A DNA stretch of 64,000 nucleotides from Streptomyces sp. NBC_00370 (GTDB lineage: Bacteria; Actinomycetota; Actinomycetes; Streptomycetales; Streptomycetaceae). Location: positions 8,537,510 to 8,601,509 of the forward strand of contig NZ_CP107968.1 in assembly GCF_036084755.1 (NCBI RefSeq). The letters are read 5' to 3'. The position numbers were made by a program, and so were the translations under genes. The notes under the pieces are model-generated. The model made no database searches. It saw nothing but the letters and a program-made list of their open reading frames with translations, and was not told the DNA's origin. Positions 1-7,762 of this stretch are shown here, one piece after another (position 1 is the first letter of the stretch; the number at the start of each line of letters is the position of its first letter).

Positions 1-284
1 CCTACAGCTCCTCGGCCAAGACGCTGAAGGTGCTGGGCAAGTGCTTCGACGCCCATGGCGGCGCTACCACCGCCGGTACGCACGTGGAGATCTACGACTG
101 CAACGGCGGCGCCAACCAGCAGTGGAACGTCAACTCCAACGGCACGATCACCGGCGTTCAGTCCGGGCTCTGCCTTGACGTCACCGGGGCCACCAACCCC
201 AACGGCGCCGGCCTGGAGTTGTGGAACTGCACCGGAGGCGCCAACCAGAAGTGGACCCTCGGATCCGGCGTCAAGGTGGCCTGA
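1..284 (+). CDS. Ricin-type beta-trefoil (CBM13) C-terminus of a secreted protein, 5' end outside the window
   Basis: The frame is open from the first bases (codons in phase with position 3) to TGA at 282-284, giving about 93 residues. It contains two beta-trefoil repeats, each ending in the Q-x-W signature (ANQQWNV and ANQKWTL), with the usual preceding Cys and Asp residues (GLCLDV, YDCNGG, WNCTGG). Such modules bind galactose, xylan or other glycans and are normally attached to secreted glycoside hydrolases or proteases in Streptomyces. The catalytic part lies outside the window, so the enzyme type cannot be stated. The protein would act outside the cell. The stop is followed directly by a transposase relic. 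Confidence 0.85.
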   Translation, partial: YSSSAKTLKVLGKCFDAHGGATTAGTHVEIYDCNGGANQQWNVNSNGTITGVQSGLCLDVTGATNPNGAGLELWNCTGGANQKWTLGSGVKVA

Positions 285-480
285 CGAACCGAGTCGTGAC
301 CATCGTTCCTGTGAAGGGCTGCTTGGGCAGCGGGTGGAGCCGAGTGCGTTCCTCGGCGAGCATCTCGGCCGGGCGTCGTTTGGTCTCGCGGTGGACCCGG
401 TTGTTGACCTCCTCGCAGAAGGTGCGGCAGGCCGACTCCAGGGCGGCGAAGTTGCGGTATTCCTCAAGGAGGTTGACGTC
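285..480 (-). pseudogene. IS21-type transposase (IstA) C-terminal fragment
   Basis: Read on the minus strand, this stretch encodes EEYRNFAALESACRTFCEEV followed by NNRVHRETKRRPAEMLAEE and RTRLHPLP, a pattern typical of the region after the integrase core of IS21/Mu-like transposases. There is no start codon, DDE core or downstream istB partner, so it is a relic. The other side, near 485, joins directly to an ArsR relic, so the two fragments meet at an old recombination or insertion junction. Family assignment is from motif memory and is moderately secure. Confidence 0.55.
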
Positions 481-488
481 GCTGGCTT

Positions 489-722
489 GCCGAGGTCGGC
501 ATCACGATGCCCATCGGCTCGCGCCGGCCACCGGTGCGCGCCTGCCTCGACTGGACCGAGCGCCTTCCCCACCTGGCCGGCGCTGTGGGCGCCGCCCTGT
601 CCGCCCACGCACTGCCCACCGGGTGGATGACTCGCATCGGCACCAGCCGCGCCCTTGTCGTGACACCCGCCGGCCGCCGGGCACTGCACGACCACCTTGG
701 CCTGCCGCCTACCGAACTCTGA
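489..722 (+). pseudogene. ArsR-family regulator, C-terminal fragment
   Basis: The plus frame runs EVGITMPIGSRRPPVRACLD followed by WTERLPHLAGAVGAALSAHA and ends at TGA 720-722. The Cys-Leu-Asp-Trp-Thr-Glu block and the ending VTPAGRRALHDHLGL are characteristic of the C-terminal half of one actinomycete ArsR/winged-helix regulator group. The DNA-binding N-terminus is missing and is replaced by the IS21 relic, so this cannot work as a repressor. An in-frame ATG at 507 exists but would give only 71 residues without a helix-turn-helix. Confidence 0.5.
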
Positions 723-839
723 TCCCAAACCGGACCAGGACCACGGTGCCTCCGCTAACCGATCTTGCGATGGGTCGGTCAGTTGACGGACGCGGCGTTG
801 GAGCGCAATACGCCGGGAGACCGGCGGGCGGCGGCTTCG

Positions 840-1988
840 CTACAGGTCGGCGAAGAATGAGGCGGTGTTTCGTGCCAGCGGTAGGGGTTGCTCGGTCGCG
901 GCGAAGTGGCCGCCGGCGGGCATGGGCCACCAACGCTGGACGTTGTAGGTGCGTTCGGCCCATTCGCGGGGCGGTGCGCCGTCGTCGAGGAATTGGTTGG
1001 CGAAGACGGACACGGCGGTCGGTACATCGACCCGGTCTTCAGGGCCCAGGGATTCGTGTGCGAGGTTGTCCACGTAGTCGCGCATGGACGGGGTAATGGT
1101 TTCGGTGCACCAGTAGAGCGTGATGACGGTGAGCAGGAAGTCCCGGGAGAAGGAGTGTTCGATGTCGCCCTTGCAGTCGGACCATGCCCGCCATTTCTCC
1201 AGTACCCACGCGGCCAGTCCGGCCGGTGAGTCGTTGAGCGCGTAGCCGAGGGTCTGGGGCCGGGTGGACTGGATCGCGCCGTAGCCGCGGTCGTCGGAGC
1301 GCCAGTGACGATATTGGGTGAGGTAGGCACGCTCCGCTGCGGACAGGGGGCGGGTGCCGGGTCCGGTGTGGGGATGCAGGTCGAGGTTGCTCAGGTGGAT
1401 CCCGATCAGGCTTTGCGGGTGATCGAGGGCCAGGTAGGTGGTGACCGCCGACCCGAAGTCGGCTCCTTGAGCGCCGTAGCGCCGGTACCCGAGGGCGCCC
1501 ATGAGGTTATGCCACAGTCCGGCGACGCGGCGGGTGTTCATTCCTGTCCGGTCGGGGCGTTCTGAAAAGCCGTATCCGGGCAGTGAGGGAATGACGACGT
1601 TGAAGGCCGGGCCGTCGATGCCGTGCGCGGCCGGATCGGTCAGCAACGGCACCAACGGCAGATATTCGACGAATGAACTCGGCCAGCCATGAGTGAGGAC
1701 CAACGGGATGCCCTGCCCGTTGACGGCCTTTTCGTGCACGAAGTGGAGCTTCACTCCATCGACCTCGGTGCGGAACTGTTTGAAGCCGTTGAGCCGACGC
1801 TCCTGGGCGCGCCAGTCGAAGTCGTCCGCCCAGTAGGCCAGCACCTGCCGCAGGTAGTCGAGGTCCGTGCCCTGTTGCCAGGCGGGTGCTGGTGAGCGCT
1901 GGGGCCATCGGGTGCGGTGAATACGGGCCCGCAGGTCACTGAGGGTCTCCTCAGTCACCGCGATGGTGAATGGCTCGATGGACGGCAT
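840..1988 (-). CDS. Epoxide hydrolase with EHN N-terminal domain (alpha/beta hydrolase)
   Basis: The 382-residue product has the EHN region at about residues 4-110, with the oxyanion-hole motif HGWPSS at 100-105. The nucleophile Asp177 lies in GADFGS. The catalytic His sits in PAGGHFAA near residue 360. The length and layout match juvenile-hormone/microsomal-type epoxide hydrolases, which open epoxides to diols by an Asp ester intermediate. The substrate is unknown. No signal peptide or anchor is visible, so it should be cytosolic. The gene stands alone: relics lie on both sides, and its promoter must lie in the 2000-2250 AT-richer stretch. It may be a detoxification gene or a leftover tailoring enzyme. 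Confidence 0.9.
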   Translation of the reverse strand: MPSIEPFTIAVTEETLSDLRARIHRTRWPQRSPAPAWQQGTDLDYLRQVLAYWADDFDWRAQERRLNGFKQFRTEVDGVKLHFVHEKAVNGQGIPLVLTHGWPSSFVEYLPLVPLLTDPAAHGIDGPAFNVVIPSLPGYGFSERPDRTGMNTRRVAGLWHNLMGALGYRRYGAQGADFGSAVTTYLALDHPQSLIGIHLSNLDLHPHTGPGTRPLSAAERAYLTQYRHWRSDDRGYGAIQSTRPQTLGYALNDSPAGLAAWVLEKWRAWSDCKGDIEHSFSRDFLLTVITLYWCTETITPSMRDYVDNLAHESLGPEDRVDVPTAVSVFANQFLDDGAPPREWAERTYNVQRWWPMPAGGHFAATEQPLPLARNTASFFADL

Positions 1989-2251
1989 CGGACGCGGCCC
2001 CCCTTTCGAGCTTCTCCTGGCACATGGTCGTCGGCTCCTGATCTGTATGCCGCGGATTCGGCCGGCTGCATCGCCGCCTCAGTCCGGTTCGGCCCCCCTC
2101 TGAAGCAACCTCATACCGGGCAAATATAGGTGCAACCGATTGCTAAGGCAGCGCGCGCGTCGGACTCCAGCGGGACTTTCCGGCGAGGAGTTCGGTACGG
2201 CTCGCAACCGTTGGCAAGGACCGACAGCAGTGAACAGAGCCACCAGCGGGG

Positions 2252-2439
2252 TCAGGGCTTCGGTTCTGGCGGGGTGCTGGTGAGGTGGGCGTAGACGACG
2301 ATGTTCGCGCTGTAGCTGGTGTTCTTGGTGAAGGTCCCGGCACAGGTGATGAGCCGTAGGTCGGAACGCTTGGCTTGGGCGTAGACCTTGTGGCTGGGGA
2401 AGTCGCTTCTTTCCCGGCGGGTGCGGGGATGGACCCTGA
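2252..2439 (-). pseudogene. Class E/F sortase, C-terminal fragment
   Basis: On the minus strand the frame reads RRERSDFPSHKVYAQAKR, then SDLRLITCAGTFTKNTSYSA, and ends NIVVYAHLTSTPPEPKP stop at 2252. The L-I-T-C block holds the catalytic Cys of sortases, and the following S-x-N-x-V-V-Y-A-H-L is the usual C-terminal strand. The catalytic His and the membrane anchor are missing; upstream the frame closes near 2440. It is therefore a remnant of a cell-wall-linking transpeptidase, not a working gene. No sortase substrate gene is visible nearby. Confidence 0.65.
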
Positions 2440-2454
2440 CTGGTCAGCGACGCG

Positions 2455-2727
2455 CTAGGTGTATTCCTGATGGTAACTCAGCAGGAGGGGGGAGAGATAT
2501 GTGCCAGGCTCCAGCCGTAGCAGGGCAACGTTCTGGGTGGGATGAATCTCGATGCCTCGTACGACGGCCGGCTGCCGATGTCCGTCCGTGCCACGTAAGA
2601 GGACAGCCGCTTCCCTCAGAGTGAGCTGCTCGGCAACGTGTGCGGCGGTCATGGCGAGACCGTCGGTGCCGTCGAGTAAGAAGGCAGTCCCGGCGAAGCC
2701 CTTGTTGCGCAGGAGGCTGTCCGGCAT
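2455..2727 (-). CDS. Short trypsin-like fold fragment, hypothetical
   Basis: From an ATG at 2725-2727 the minus strand encodes about 90 residues. FAGTAFLLDGTDGLAMTAAH looks like the first beta-barrel of a trypsin-like serine protease, with His in TAAHV. The later stretch NVALLRLEPG stands where catalytic Asp (DVALLRL) is normally found; here it is Asn. There is no serine subdomain, so it could not be an active protease. It is probably the truncated front of a larger gene, or a decayed peptidase-like sensor. It ends 47 bp beyond the ABC permease stop. Confidence 0.45.
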   Translation of the reverse strand: MPDSLLRNKGFAGTAFLLDGTDGLAMTAAHVAEQLTLREAAVLLRGTDGHRQPAVVRGIEIHPTQNVALLRLEPGTYLSPLLLSYHQEYT

Positions 2728-2774
2728 GCGCCGGATCTTCGCTACGGGATGACAATGTTGGCCAGTTGGCCCTC

Positions 2775-3620
2775 TCACTGGTCGCGCCGTTGTGCGCTGG
2801 TGACGGCGAGTATGGCGGCGGTGAACGCCCATACCGCGTAGACGGTCCAGGCTCCACTGGTCGTCCACGGGTAGTCGGTCTGGTGGGGGCCGATCTCCAC
2901 GAGCCGCAACCACGCCTGGTAGAGCGTGGCGTGCGCGGCGACCGCAGACCAGTGGCGGCCTTCGGTGAAGACGATGGGCAGCACGAGGATGACCGCCACG
3001 GCGGCGGTCATGGTGGCCGAGGTGTGCCTGATGACGGAGCCGATGGCCATGCCGACGACCGCGCACACGGGTGCGAGGAGGGCGGACGCCGCTACGACAC
3101 GCAGGGCGCCCGGGTAGCTGATCGATATGCCGGCGTCCCGGCGGTCGAGGATCGCCTGTGTCAGGCCGAATGAGGCCCCCGCGACGATCGAGCCGAAGAC
3201 GGTGGTGACCGCGGTGACGACCACTGTTTTGGCGGCCATCACCGAACGGCGGGCCGGAACGGCCGCGAACGTCGTACGAATGGTGCCCGTGCTGTATTCG
3301 CCGATGATCGCGAGGGCGCCGAGGGCACCGAGGGCGAGCATCATGACCATGGCGGCGTTCGCCGTGAATGCCTCCTGCAGCGGAATTCCGGCTTGGACGT
3401 AGTCGGCCCGGTCCGCCGCGCTCCGCTCCGGCCAGTAGTTGTAGGTGTCGTAGGCGGTTCCCGCGTTGAACGCGATGACGGCCAGGGCGGCGGCCCCGTA
3501 CGCGATCCAGGTCGAACGCAGCGACCGAAGCTTGATCCACTCGGCGGCCACCAGGTCGTAGAAGCGGGCGCGGGGTTCGTCGGTGCCAAGTCCGCCAACG
3601 GGAGCGTATGTCGTGGTCAC
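2775..3620 (-). CDS. ABC-2 type transporter permease
   Basis: This 281-residue membrane protein starts with a short cytosolic arm ending in AEWIKLRSLRSTW, typical of Streptomyces ABC-2 permeases. About six hydrophobic segments follow, the last being AWTVYAVWAFTAAILAVTSA. Its ATG overlaps the stop of the ATPase gene by 4 bp (3617-3620), so the two are translationally coupled. Together they should form an exporter of a small hydrophobic or peptide compound, possibly a drug or bacteriocin-immunity type pump. The divergent sensor kinase/response regulator pair immediately upstream of the ATPase is a likely regulator. Confidence 0.88.
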   Translation of the reverse strand: MTTTYAPVGGLGTDEPRARFYDLVAAEWIKLRSLRSTWIAYGAAALAVIAFNAGTAYDTYNYWPERSAADRADYVQAGIPLQEAFTANAAMVMMLALGALGALAIIGEYSTGTIRTTFAAVPARRSVMAAKTVVVTAVTTVFGSIVAGASFGLTQAILDRRDAGISISYPGALRVVAASALLAPVCAVVGMAIGSVIRHTSATMTAAVAVILVLPIVFTEGRHWSAVAAHATLYQAWLRLVEIGPHQTDYPWTTSGAWTVYAVWAFTAAILAVTSAQRRDQ

Positions 3621-4525
3621 TGGGGGTCTCCTGCGGGGTATTGCACGCTGTCGGCGGTGAGCTCCATGAATGCCTGTTCCAATGAGGCGGGCCGGGTGCT
3701 GAGGTGATGCAGCAAAATGCGGTGTTCCATGGCGATCTCACCGATCCGGGCCGCGGTCATACCGGTCACGGCAAGCAGGTCGCCCGCCGTGTCCACGGCC
3801 GCGCCCTCGGCCATCAGCAGATCTCTCAGGGCGGCAGCGGCGGGCGTGCCCACCGTGACGCTCTGCCGGGTGCCGCGAGCGGAGAACTCCGTGAGGCTTT
3901 CCGCCGCGATCAGCTCGCCGCGGCCGATGACGATCAGCTGGTCGGCGGTGTGCTCCATCTCGGACATGAGATGGCTGGAGACGAACACCGTGCGGCCCTC
4001 GGCGGCCAGACGCCTGAACAGGTCACGCAGCCACTTCACGCCTTCCGGGTCGAGGCCGTTGAGCGGCTCGTCGAAGAGCAGTACCGGGGGGTCGCCGAGC
4101 AGGGCGGAAGCGATGCCGAGCCGCTGCTTCATGCCGAGCGAGAATCCGCCGACGCGGCGCCGGGCGACCTCGGCGAGGCCGACTTCCCGCAGCACCTCCT
4201 CCACCCGGTGCTGCGGGATGCGGTTGCTGCGGGCCAGGGCGGACAGCTGCGCCACCGCGCTGCGCCCGCCGTGCACATCGTGCGCGTCGAGAAGGGAGCC
4301 GACATGACGCAGGCCGCGGGGGCGGTCGCGGAAAGGGCGGCCGTCGACGGTGACGGTGCCGCTGGTGGGCTCATGCAAGCCGAGGATCATCCGCAGTGTG
4401 GTGCTCTTGCCGGCGCCGTTCGGACCGAGAAACCCGGTCACCTGGCCGGGCCGCACGGTGAAGGTCAGATCTTTGACGGCCGTCGTGCCGGCGTATCGCT
4501 TCGTGAGCTCGTTGACTTCGATCAC
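3617..4525 (-). CDS. ABC transporter ATP-binding protein (drug-export type)
   Basis: The 302-residue protein has Walker A GPNGAGKST near residue 34, the signature FSLGMKQR near 133, and Walker B VLLFDEPLNGLDPEG near 150 followed by the H-loop SSHLMSEME. The C-terminal region resembles the DrrA/CcmA group that pairs with ABC-2 permeases. It energises the permease encoded just downstream with a 4-bp overlap. The gene is read away from the histidine kinase gene, with 133 bp between them holding an inverted repeat at 4558-4577. Substrate unknown. Confidence 0.9.
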   Translation of the reverse strand: MIEVNELTKRYAGTTAVKDLTFTVRPGQVTGFLGPNGAGKSTTLRMILGLHEPTSGTVTVDGRPFRDRPRGLRHVGSLLDAHDVHGGRSAVAQLSALARSNRIPQHRVEEVLREVGLAEVARRRVGGFSLGMKQRLGIASALLGDPPVLLFDEPLNGLDPEGVKWLRDLFRRLAAEGRTVFVSSHLMSEMEHTADQLIVIGRGELIAAESLTEFSARGTRQSVTVGTPAAAALRDLLMAEGAAVDTAGDLLAVTGMTAARIGEIAMEHRILLHHLSTRPASLEQAFMELTADSVQYPAGDPQ

Positions 4526-4557
4526 GGGGACAACGGTGCCGGTGGGCGACCCTGCCT

Positions 4558-4577
4558 GTCATCGGACCGCCGATGAC
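4558..4577. promoter_or_regulatory. Inverted repeat in the divergent ABC exporter/two-component intergenic region
   Basis: GTCATCGG at 4558-4565 and CCGATGAC at 4570-4577 form a perfect 8-bp inverted repeat with a 4-nt centre. It lies 33 bp upstream of the ABC ATPase start and 82 bp upstream of the kinase start, in the shared promoter region. It is a reasonable binding site for the response regulator, but this is inference from position only. Confidence 0.4.
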
Positions 4578-4658
4578 GATCGGAGAGGACGGGTGTCAAC
4601 CGTGGTTGTACGGTCACGGTCGGATGTGCCGTCAGGTGCAGGTGCTTACGATCAATGC

Positions 4659-5906
4659 ATGTCTGCCTCACCGCCGCTGCCGTTGCCGCTGCTCAAACGC
4701 ATACCGCCGGGCCTGTGGACGGCACTGGCGTGGTACGCGGCAGCAGTCGAACCCATTGTCGAGTACGTCGTGATGCCGCAAGCGCCGACGTACTCGCTCA
4801 ACTACCCCCAGGACGGGCTCGACTCGCTCGGAGCCCAGGCGCTGCTCGCCGTCGCCTTCGTGCTGATCCTGGCCGGCAGTGCGGTGCTGCGCCGCAGGAC
4901 CTCCGCCGCGTACGGTCTGGTGATCGTCGCTACGGTCATCTCGACGGTGGCCTGGCGGCAGGATGAGATTCCGCCCACGCAGTTCCTGGCCGTGGATATC
5001 GCCCTCTGCTACCTCGCAGCCACCCGGCCTCGGCGCAGCTCGCTCACCGCGGCCGCCGCGGCGCTCGGCATACTGGCCGGCTACCTGGTCCTGCGGTTGA
5101 TCACGGGCGACGATTCCAGCATCGCGCAGGAGCCGCTCGTGGCCCTGAGCGTGGTCATCGCCTGGCTCATCGGTAATTCGTCGCATCAGGCCCGGGTCCA
5201 CACCGCAGAGTTGCACGCCCGGGCCGCTGCCGAGGCCGTCACCGCCGAGCGGCTGCGCATCGCTCGCGAGATGCACGACACCGTCGCCCACAGTATCGGC
5301 ATCATCGCCTTGCAGGCCGGCGCTGCGGCCCGGGTCATCGAAACTCAGCCGGCCAGAGCCCGCGAGGCGATGCTCACCGTGGAGATGGCCGGCCGCGAGA
5401 CACTGTCCGGGCTGCGAAGAATGCTCGGCGCGCTGCGCCAGGCCGACCACGACGAGGAACGCCAAAGCGCGCACGCGCCGGGATCCCTGCGACCGGCCGC
5501 CGGACTGGCGAACGTGGAACAGCTCGCCGCGACGACCACAGCCGCCGGGGTCCGCGTGGAGGTGCGGTGGCAGGGCAGGCGTCGCCCGCTGCCGGCCGAC
5601 ATCGACGTCGCGGCGTTCCGGATCGTCCAGGAGTCGGTGACCAACGCCGTACGGCACTCGGGTGCCGATTCCTGCCAGGTGCGCCTTGACTACCGCGCGG
5701 ACGAACTCTCCGTCGAGGTCTCGGACCGAGGCAAAGGCGGCGGCACCAGCACGGACACTGGATACGGCCTGATCGGCATGCGTGAGCGGGCCGCCCTGCT
5801 GCACGGCGATTTCACGGCCGGGTCCCGTCCCGGGGGCGGCTTCCTGGTAGCGGCCAGACTCCCGGTACCGGCAGAGACTGCGGCAGAAGCGAAGGCGGGA
5901 GCGTGA
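4659..5906 (+). CDS. NarL-type sensor histidine kinase
   Basis: The chosen ATG at 4659 gives 415 residues and starts MSASPPLPL. An upstream in-frame extension would run back through the divergent ATPase gene and is rejected. The first ~170 residues hold about five membrane helices with little extracellular loop. A HisKA_3 domain then carries the phosphoacceptor His206 in REMHDTVAHS. A HATPase_c domain follows, with the N box ESVTNAVRHSG and G boxes SDRGKGGG and GYGLIGMRER. The stop overlaps the response regulator start (ATGA, 5903-5906), so the pair is coupled. By analogy with similar loci it should sense membrane or antibiotic stress and control the divergent ABC exporter. Confidence 0.92.
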   Translation: MSASPPLPLPLLKRIPPGLWTALAWYAAAVEPIVEYVVMPQAPTYSLNYPQDGLDSLGAQALLAVAFVLILAGSAVLRRRTSAAYGLVIVATVISTVAWRQDEIPPTQFLAVDIALCYLAATRPRRSSLTAAAAALGILAGYLVLRLITGDDSSIAQEPLVALSVVIAWLIGNSSHQARVHTAELHARAAAEAVTAERLRIAREMHDTVAHSIGIIALQAGAAARVIETQPARAREAMLTVEMAGRETLSGLRRMLGALRQADHDEERQSAHAPGSLRPAAGLANVEQLAATTTAAGVRVEVRWQGRRRPLPADIDVAAFRIVQESVTNAVRHSGADSCQVRLDYRADELSVEVSDRGKGGGTSTDTGYGLIGMRERAALLHGDFTAGSRPGGGFLVAARLPVPAETAAEAKAGA

Positions 5907-6562
5907 TGACCATCCGTGTCGTGCTCACCGACGACCAGCCCCTGGTCCGGGCCGCCCTGCAGATGGTCATAACCGACACCGCGGACATCGAGGTGGTGGG
6001 CGAGGCAGAAGACGGTGCGGAAGCGGTACGCCTGACGGCGGAACTTGCCCCCGACGTCGTCGTGATGGACCTGCGGATGCCCGGTATGGACGGCATCGAG
6101 GCCACCGGGCTGATCACGGCGGGCACCGGCGCCACACGTGTCGTCGTCCTGACGACCTTCGACGACGACGACTACGTCTATGGGGCGCTGCACGCCGGCG
6201 CGTCCGGATTCCTCGTCAAGGACATGGCTCTGGACGACATCCTTGCCGCAATCCGGATCGTTGCCGCCGGGGACGCCCTGATCGCACCAGCCGTGACACG
6301 CCGGCTGATCAAAGAGTTCACCCGACCCGTAGTGTCACCGCCGCGGTGGTCGGAGCTCGACGGCATCACCGCCCGGGAACGGGAGGTGCTGACCCTCGTC
6401 GGCAGAGGCCTGTCCAATACGGAGATCGCAGGCGAGCTCTCCATCAGCATCGCCACCGCCAAGACCTACCTGACCCGCCTGCTCGCCAAGCTCAATGCCC
6501 GCGACCGGGTGCAGCTAGTGATCCTGGCCTATGAGGCGGGCCTGGTGGCAACATCCCAGTGA
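5903..6562 (+). CDS. LuxR/NarL-family response regulator
   Basis: The 219-residue protein has a receiver domain with the acidic pair DD at residues 10-11, the phosphoacceptor Asp56 in VVMDLRMPG, and Lys in FLVKDMA. A LuxR helix-turn-helix at about 150-210 contains LTAREREVLTLVGRG-like text (ITAREREVLTLV) and SISIATAKTYLTRLLAKL. It is translated from a 4-bp overlap with the kinase gene, whose output it should receive. The expected target is the divergent ABC exporter promoter. Immediately downstream an IS relic begins. Confidence 0.93.
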   Translation: MMTIRVVLTDDQPLVRAALQMVITDTADIEVVGEAEDGAEAVRLTAELAPDVVVMDLRMPGMDGIEATGLITAGTGATRVVVLTTFDDDDYVYGALHAGASGFLVKDMALDDILAAIRIVAAGDALIAPAVTRRLIKEFTRPVVSPPRWSELDGITAREREVLTLVGRGLSNTEIAGELSISIATAKTYLTRLLAKLNARDRVQLVILAYEAGLVATSQ

Positions 6563-6565
6563 GTG

Positions 6566-6893
6566 GACGGAGCGTAGTTGGTGTGGTGTGGAGGGCGTTC
6601 TCGAAGACGATGAGTGATCGTTGTCCGAGGCGGGAGTGGCGTCGGTGGGTGTTGTAGCGGTGGAGCCATCGGAAGGTGTCGAGTCAGGCCTCGCGCTCGG
6701 TGGGCCAGCTCTTTCGTCCTTGCAGGGTCTCGCGTTTGAAGGTCGCGTTGGAGGACTCGGCGAGGGCGTTGTCCGCGCTGGAGCCGACGGCGCTCATGCT
6801 TTGCCGGACCCCTGCTGACCTGCAGGCTTCGGCGAAGATTCTGCTCGTGTACTGGGCGAGTTCAACCGATCGCTGCCACACCGGGTTGTTGCA
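6566..6893 (-). pseudogene. IS3-family transposase (OrfB) C-terminal fragment with internal stop
   Basis: Minus-strand translation gives AQYTSRIFAEACRSAGVRQS, then GSSADNALAESSNATFKRET, then a stop at 6684-6686, followed in the same frame by LDTFRWLHRYNTHRRHSRLG. These are the last DDE Glu region and tail of IS3 OrfB. The stop replaces the Trp normally present before this tail (TGG to TGA). The N-terminal two thirds are missing. An 11-bp word, GAGCGTAGTTG, occurs at both ends (6570-6580 and 6896-6906), which may mark the insertion or deletion junctions. Confidence 0.75.
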
Positions 6894-6896
6894 GTG

Positions 6897-7042
6897 AGCG
6901 TAGTTGCTCTTCGAAGACTTCGGCGGGGGTCTTCCAGCCGAGGATCTTGCGGAGCCGATTGTTGAGTGCGTACGCGACGGCTTTGAGGTCTTGGGCGGAC
7001 CACTGGGAGATGTCTGTGCCTTTGGGGAAGTACTGAGCGCAG
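6897..7042 (-). pseudogene. IS30-family transposase C-terminal fragment
   Basis: The minus strand reads AQYFPKGTDISQWSAQDLKA, then VAYALNNRLRKILGWKTPAE, then VFEEQLR. This is the conserved end of IS30 transposases (Tyr-Phe-Pro-Lys-Gly-Thr-Asp and LGWKTP). The rest of the element is absent. It abuts the IS3 relic on one side and the truncated oxidoreductase on the other, showing repeated insertion at the same spot. Confidence 0.75.
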
Positions 7043-7521
7043 ACGGGCGAAGCACCCCGCCTGCGGCCGACGGGCGGGAGATGGCCACGGCAGGCGCCTT
7101 CGGAGCGAAGTTCGTCGAGGTTCGGATCGACTCCGACCTGCGGCTGCTGCGGGTGGCCCGGGTGGTGCAGGTGATCGACGGCGGCCGCATCCTCAACGAG
7201 AAGGCTGCGACCAGCCAGATCATCGGCGGCACGGTGGGCGGCATCGGGCAGGCCCTTTTCGAGAAGACGGAGACCGACCCGGGGACCGGCCGCATCGCCA
7301 ACGCCACCTTCGGCGACTACTTGGTCGCTGTCAACGCCGACATCCCCGACATCGAAGTGGCCTTCGTCGGGGCACCCGATCCGGCAACCCTGGTAGGTAC
7401 CAAGGGAATCGGAGAGGTCGGACTCGTCGGCACCGCCGGGGCCATTGCCAACGCGGTCCACCACGCGACAGGGCGCCGGCTGCGGTCCCTGCCCCTCACG
7501 ATCGAGCAGTTGCTGGACTGA
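7040..7521 (+). pseudogene. Xanthine dehydrogenase-family molybdopterin-binding subunit, C-terminal fragment
   Basis: The plus frame ends at TGA 7519-7521 and contains ATAGAFGAKFVEVRIDSDL, ILNEKAATSQIIGGTVGGIG and VGTKGIGEVGLVGTAGAIAN. The last segment holds the Gly-x-x-Gly-x-Gly-Glu motif with the catalytic Glu of the molybdopterin large subunit of xanthine dehydrogenase/aldehyde oxidase. Only about 155 of the usual ~700 residues remain; the front is replaced by the IS30/IS3 relics. The medium and small subunit genes are not nearby. It cannot be functional. Confidence 0.8.
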
Positions 7522-7762
7522 GCGTCCGCAGTCGAGCTTGATCCGAGGGACCCGGGCGGCGACGAAAACCGCAGTTTGGCCAACTAGGGCGTGTCTCTTT
7601 GATGGGTTGGTCAGTTGATCGGATATACGCCGACCGTGGGCGGCTCGCGGCGCTCCCGCTCCTGCTCGATGAGTGCTTCCACCGCCTACGTGTTCCGGTC
7701 GGGGTGCTCCTCGCCCTCCAGGTTGTCGCGACTGAGCCGGCCGATGAGGTGTTCCGCCTCGG

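Noticed and set aside
4350..4658. N-terminal extension of the histidine kinase
   Set aside because: It would run through the divergent ATPase gene start and adds no domain; ATG 4659 gives a normal kinase N-terminus.
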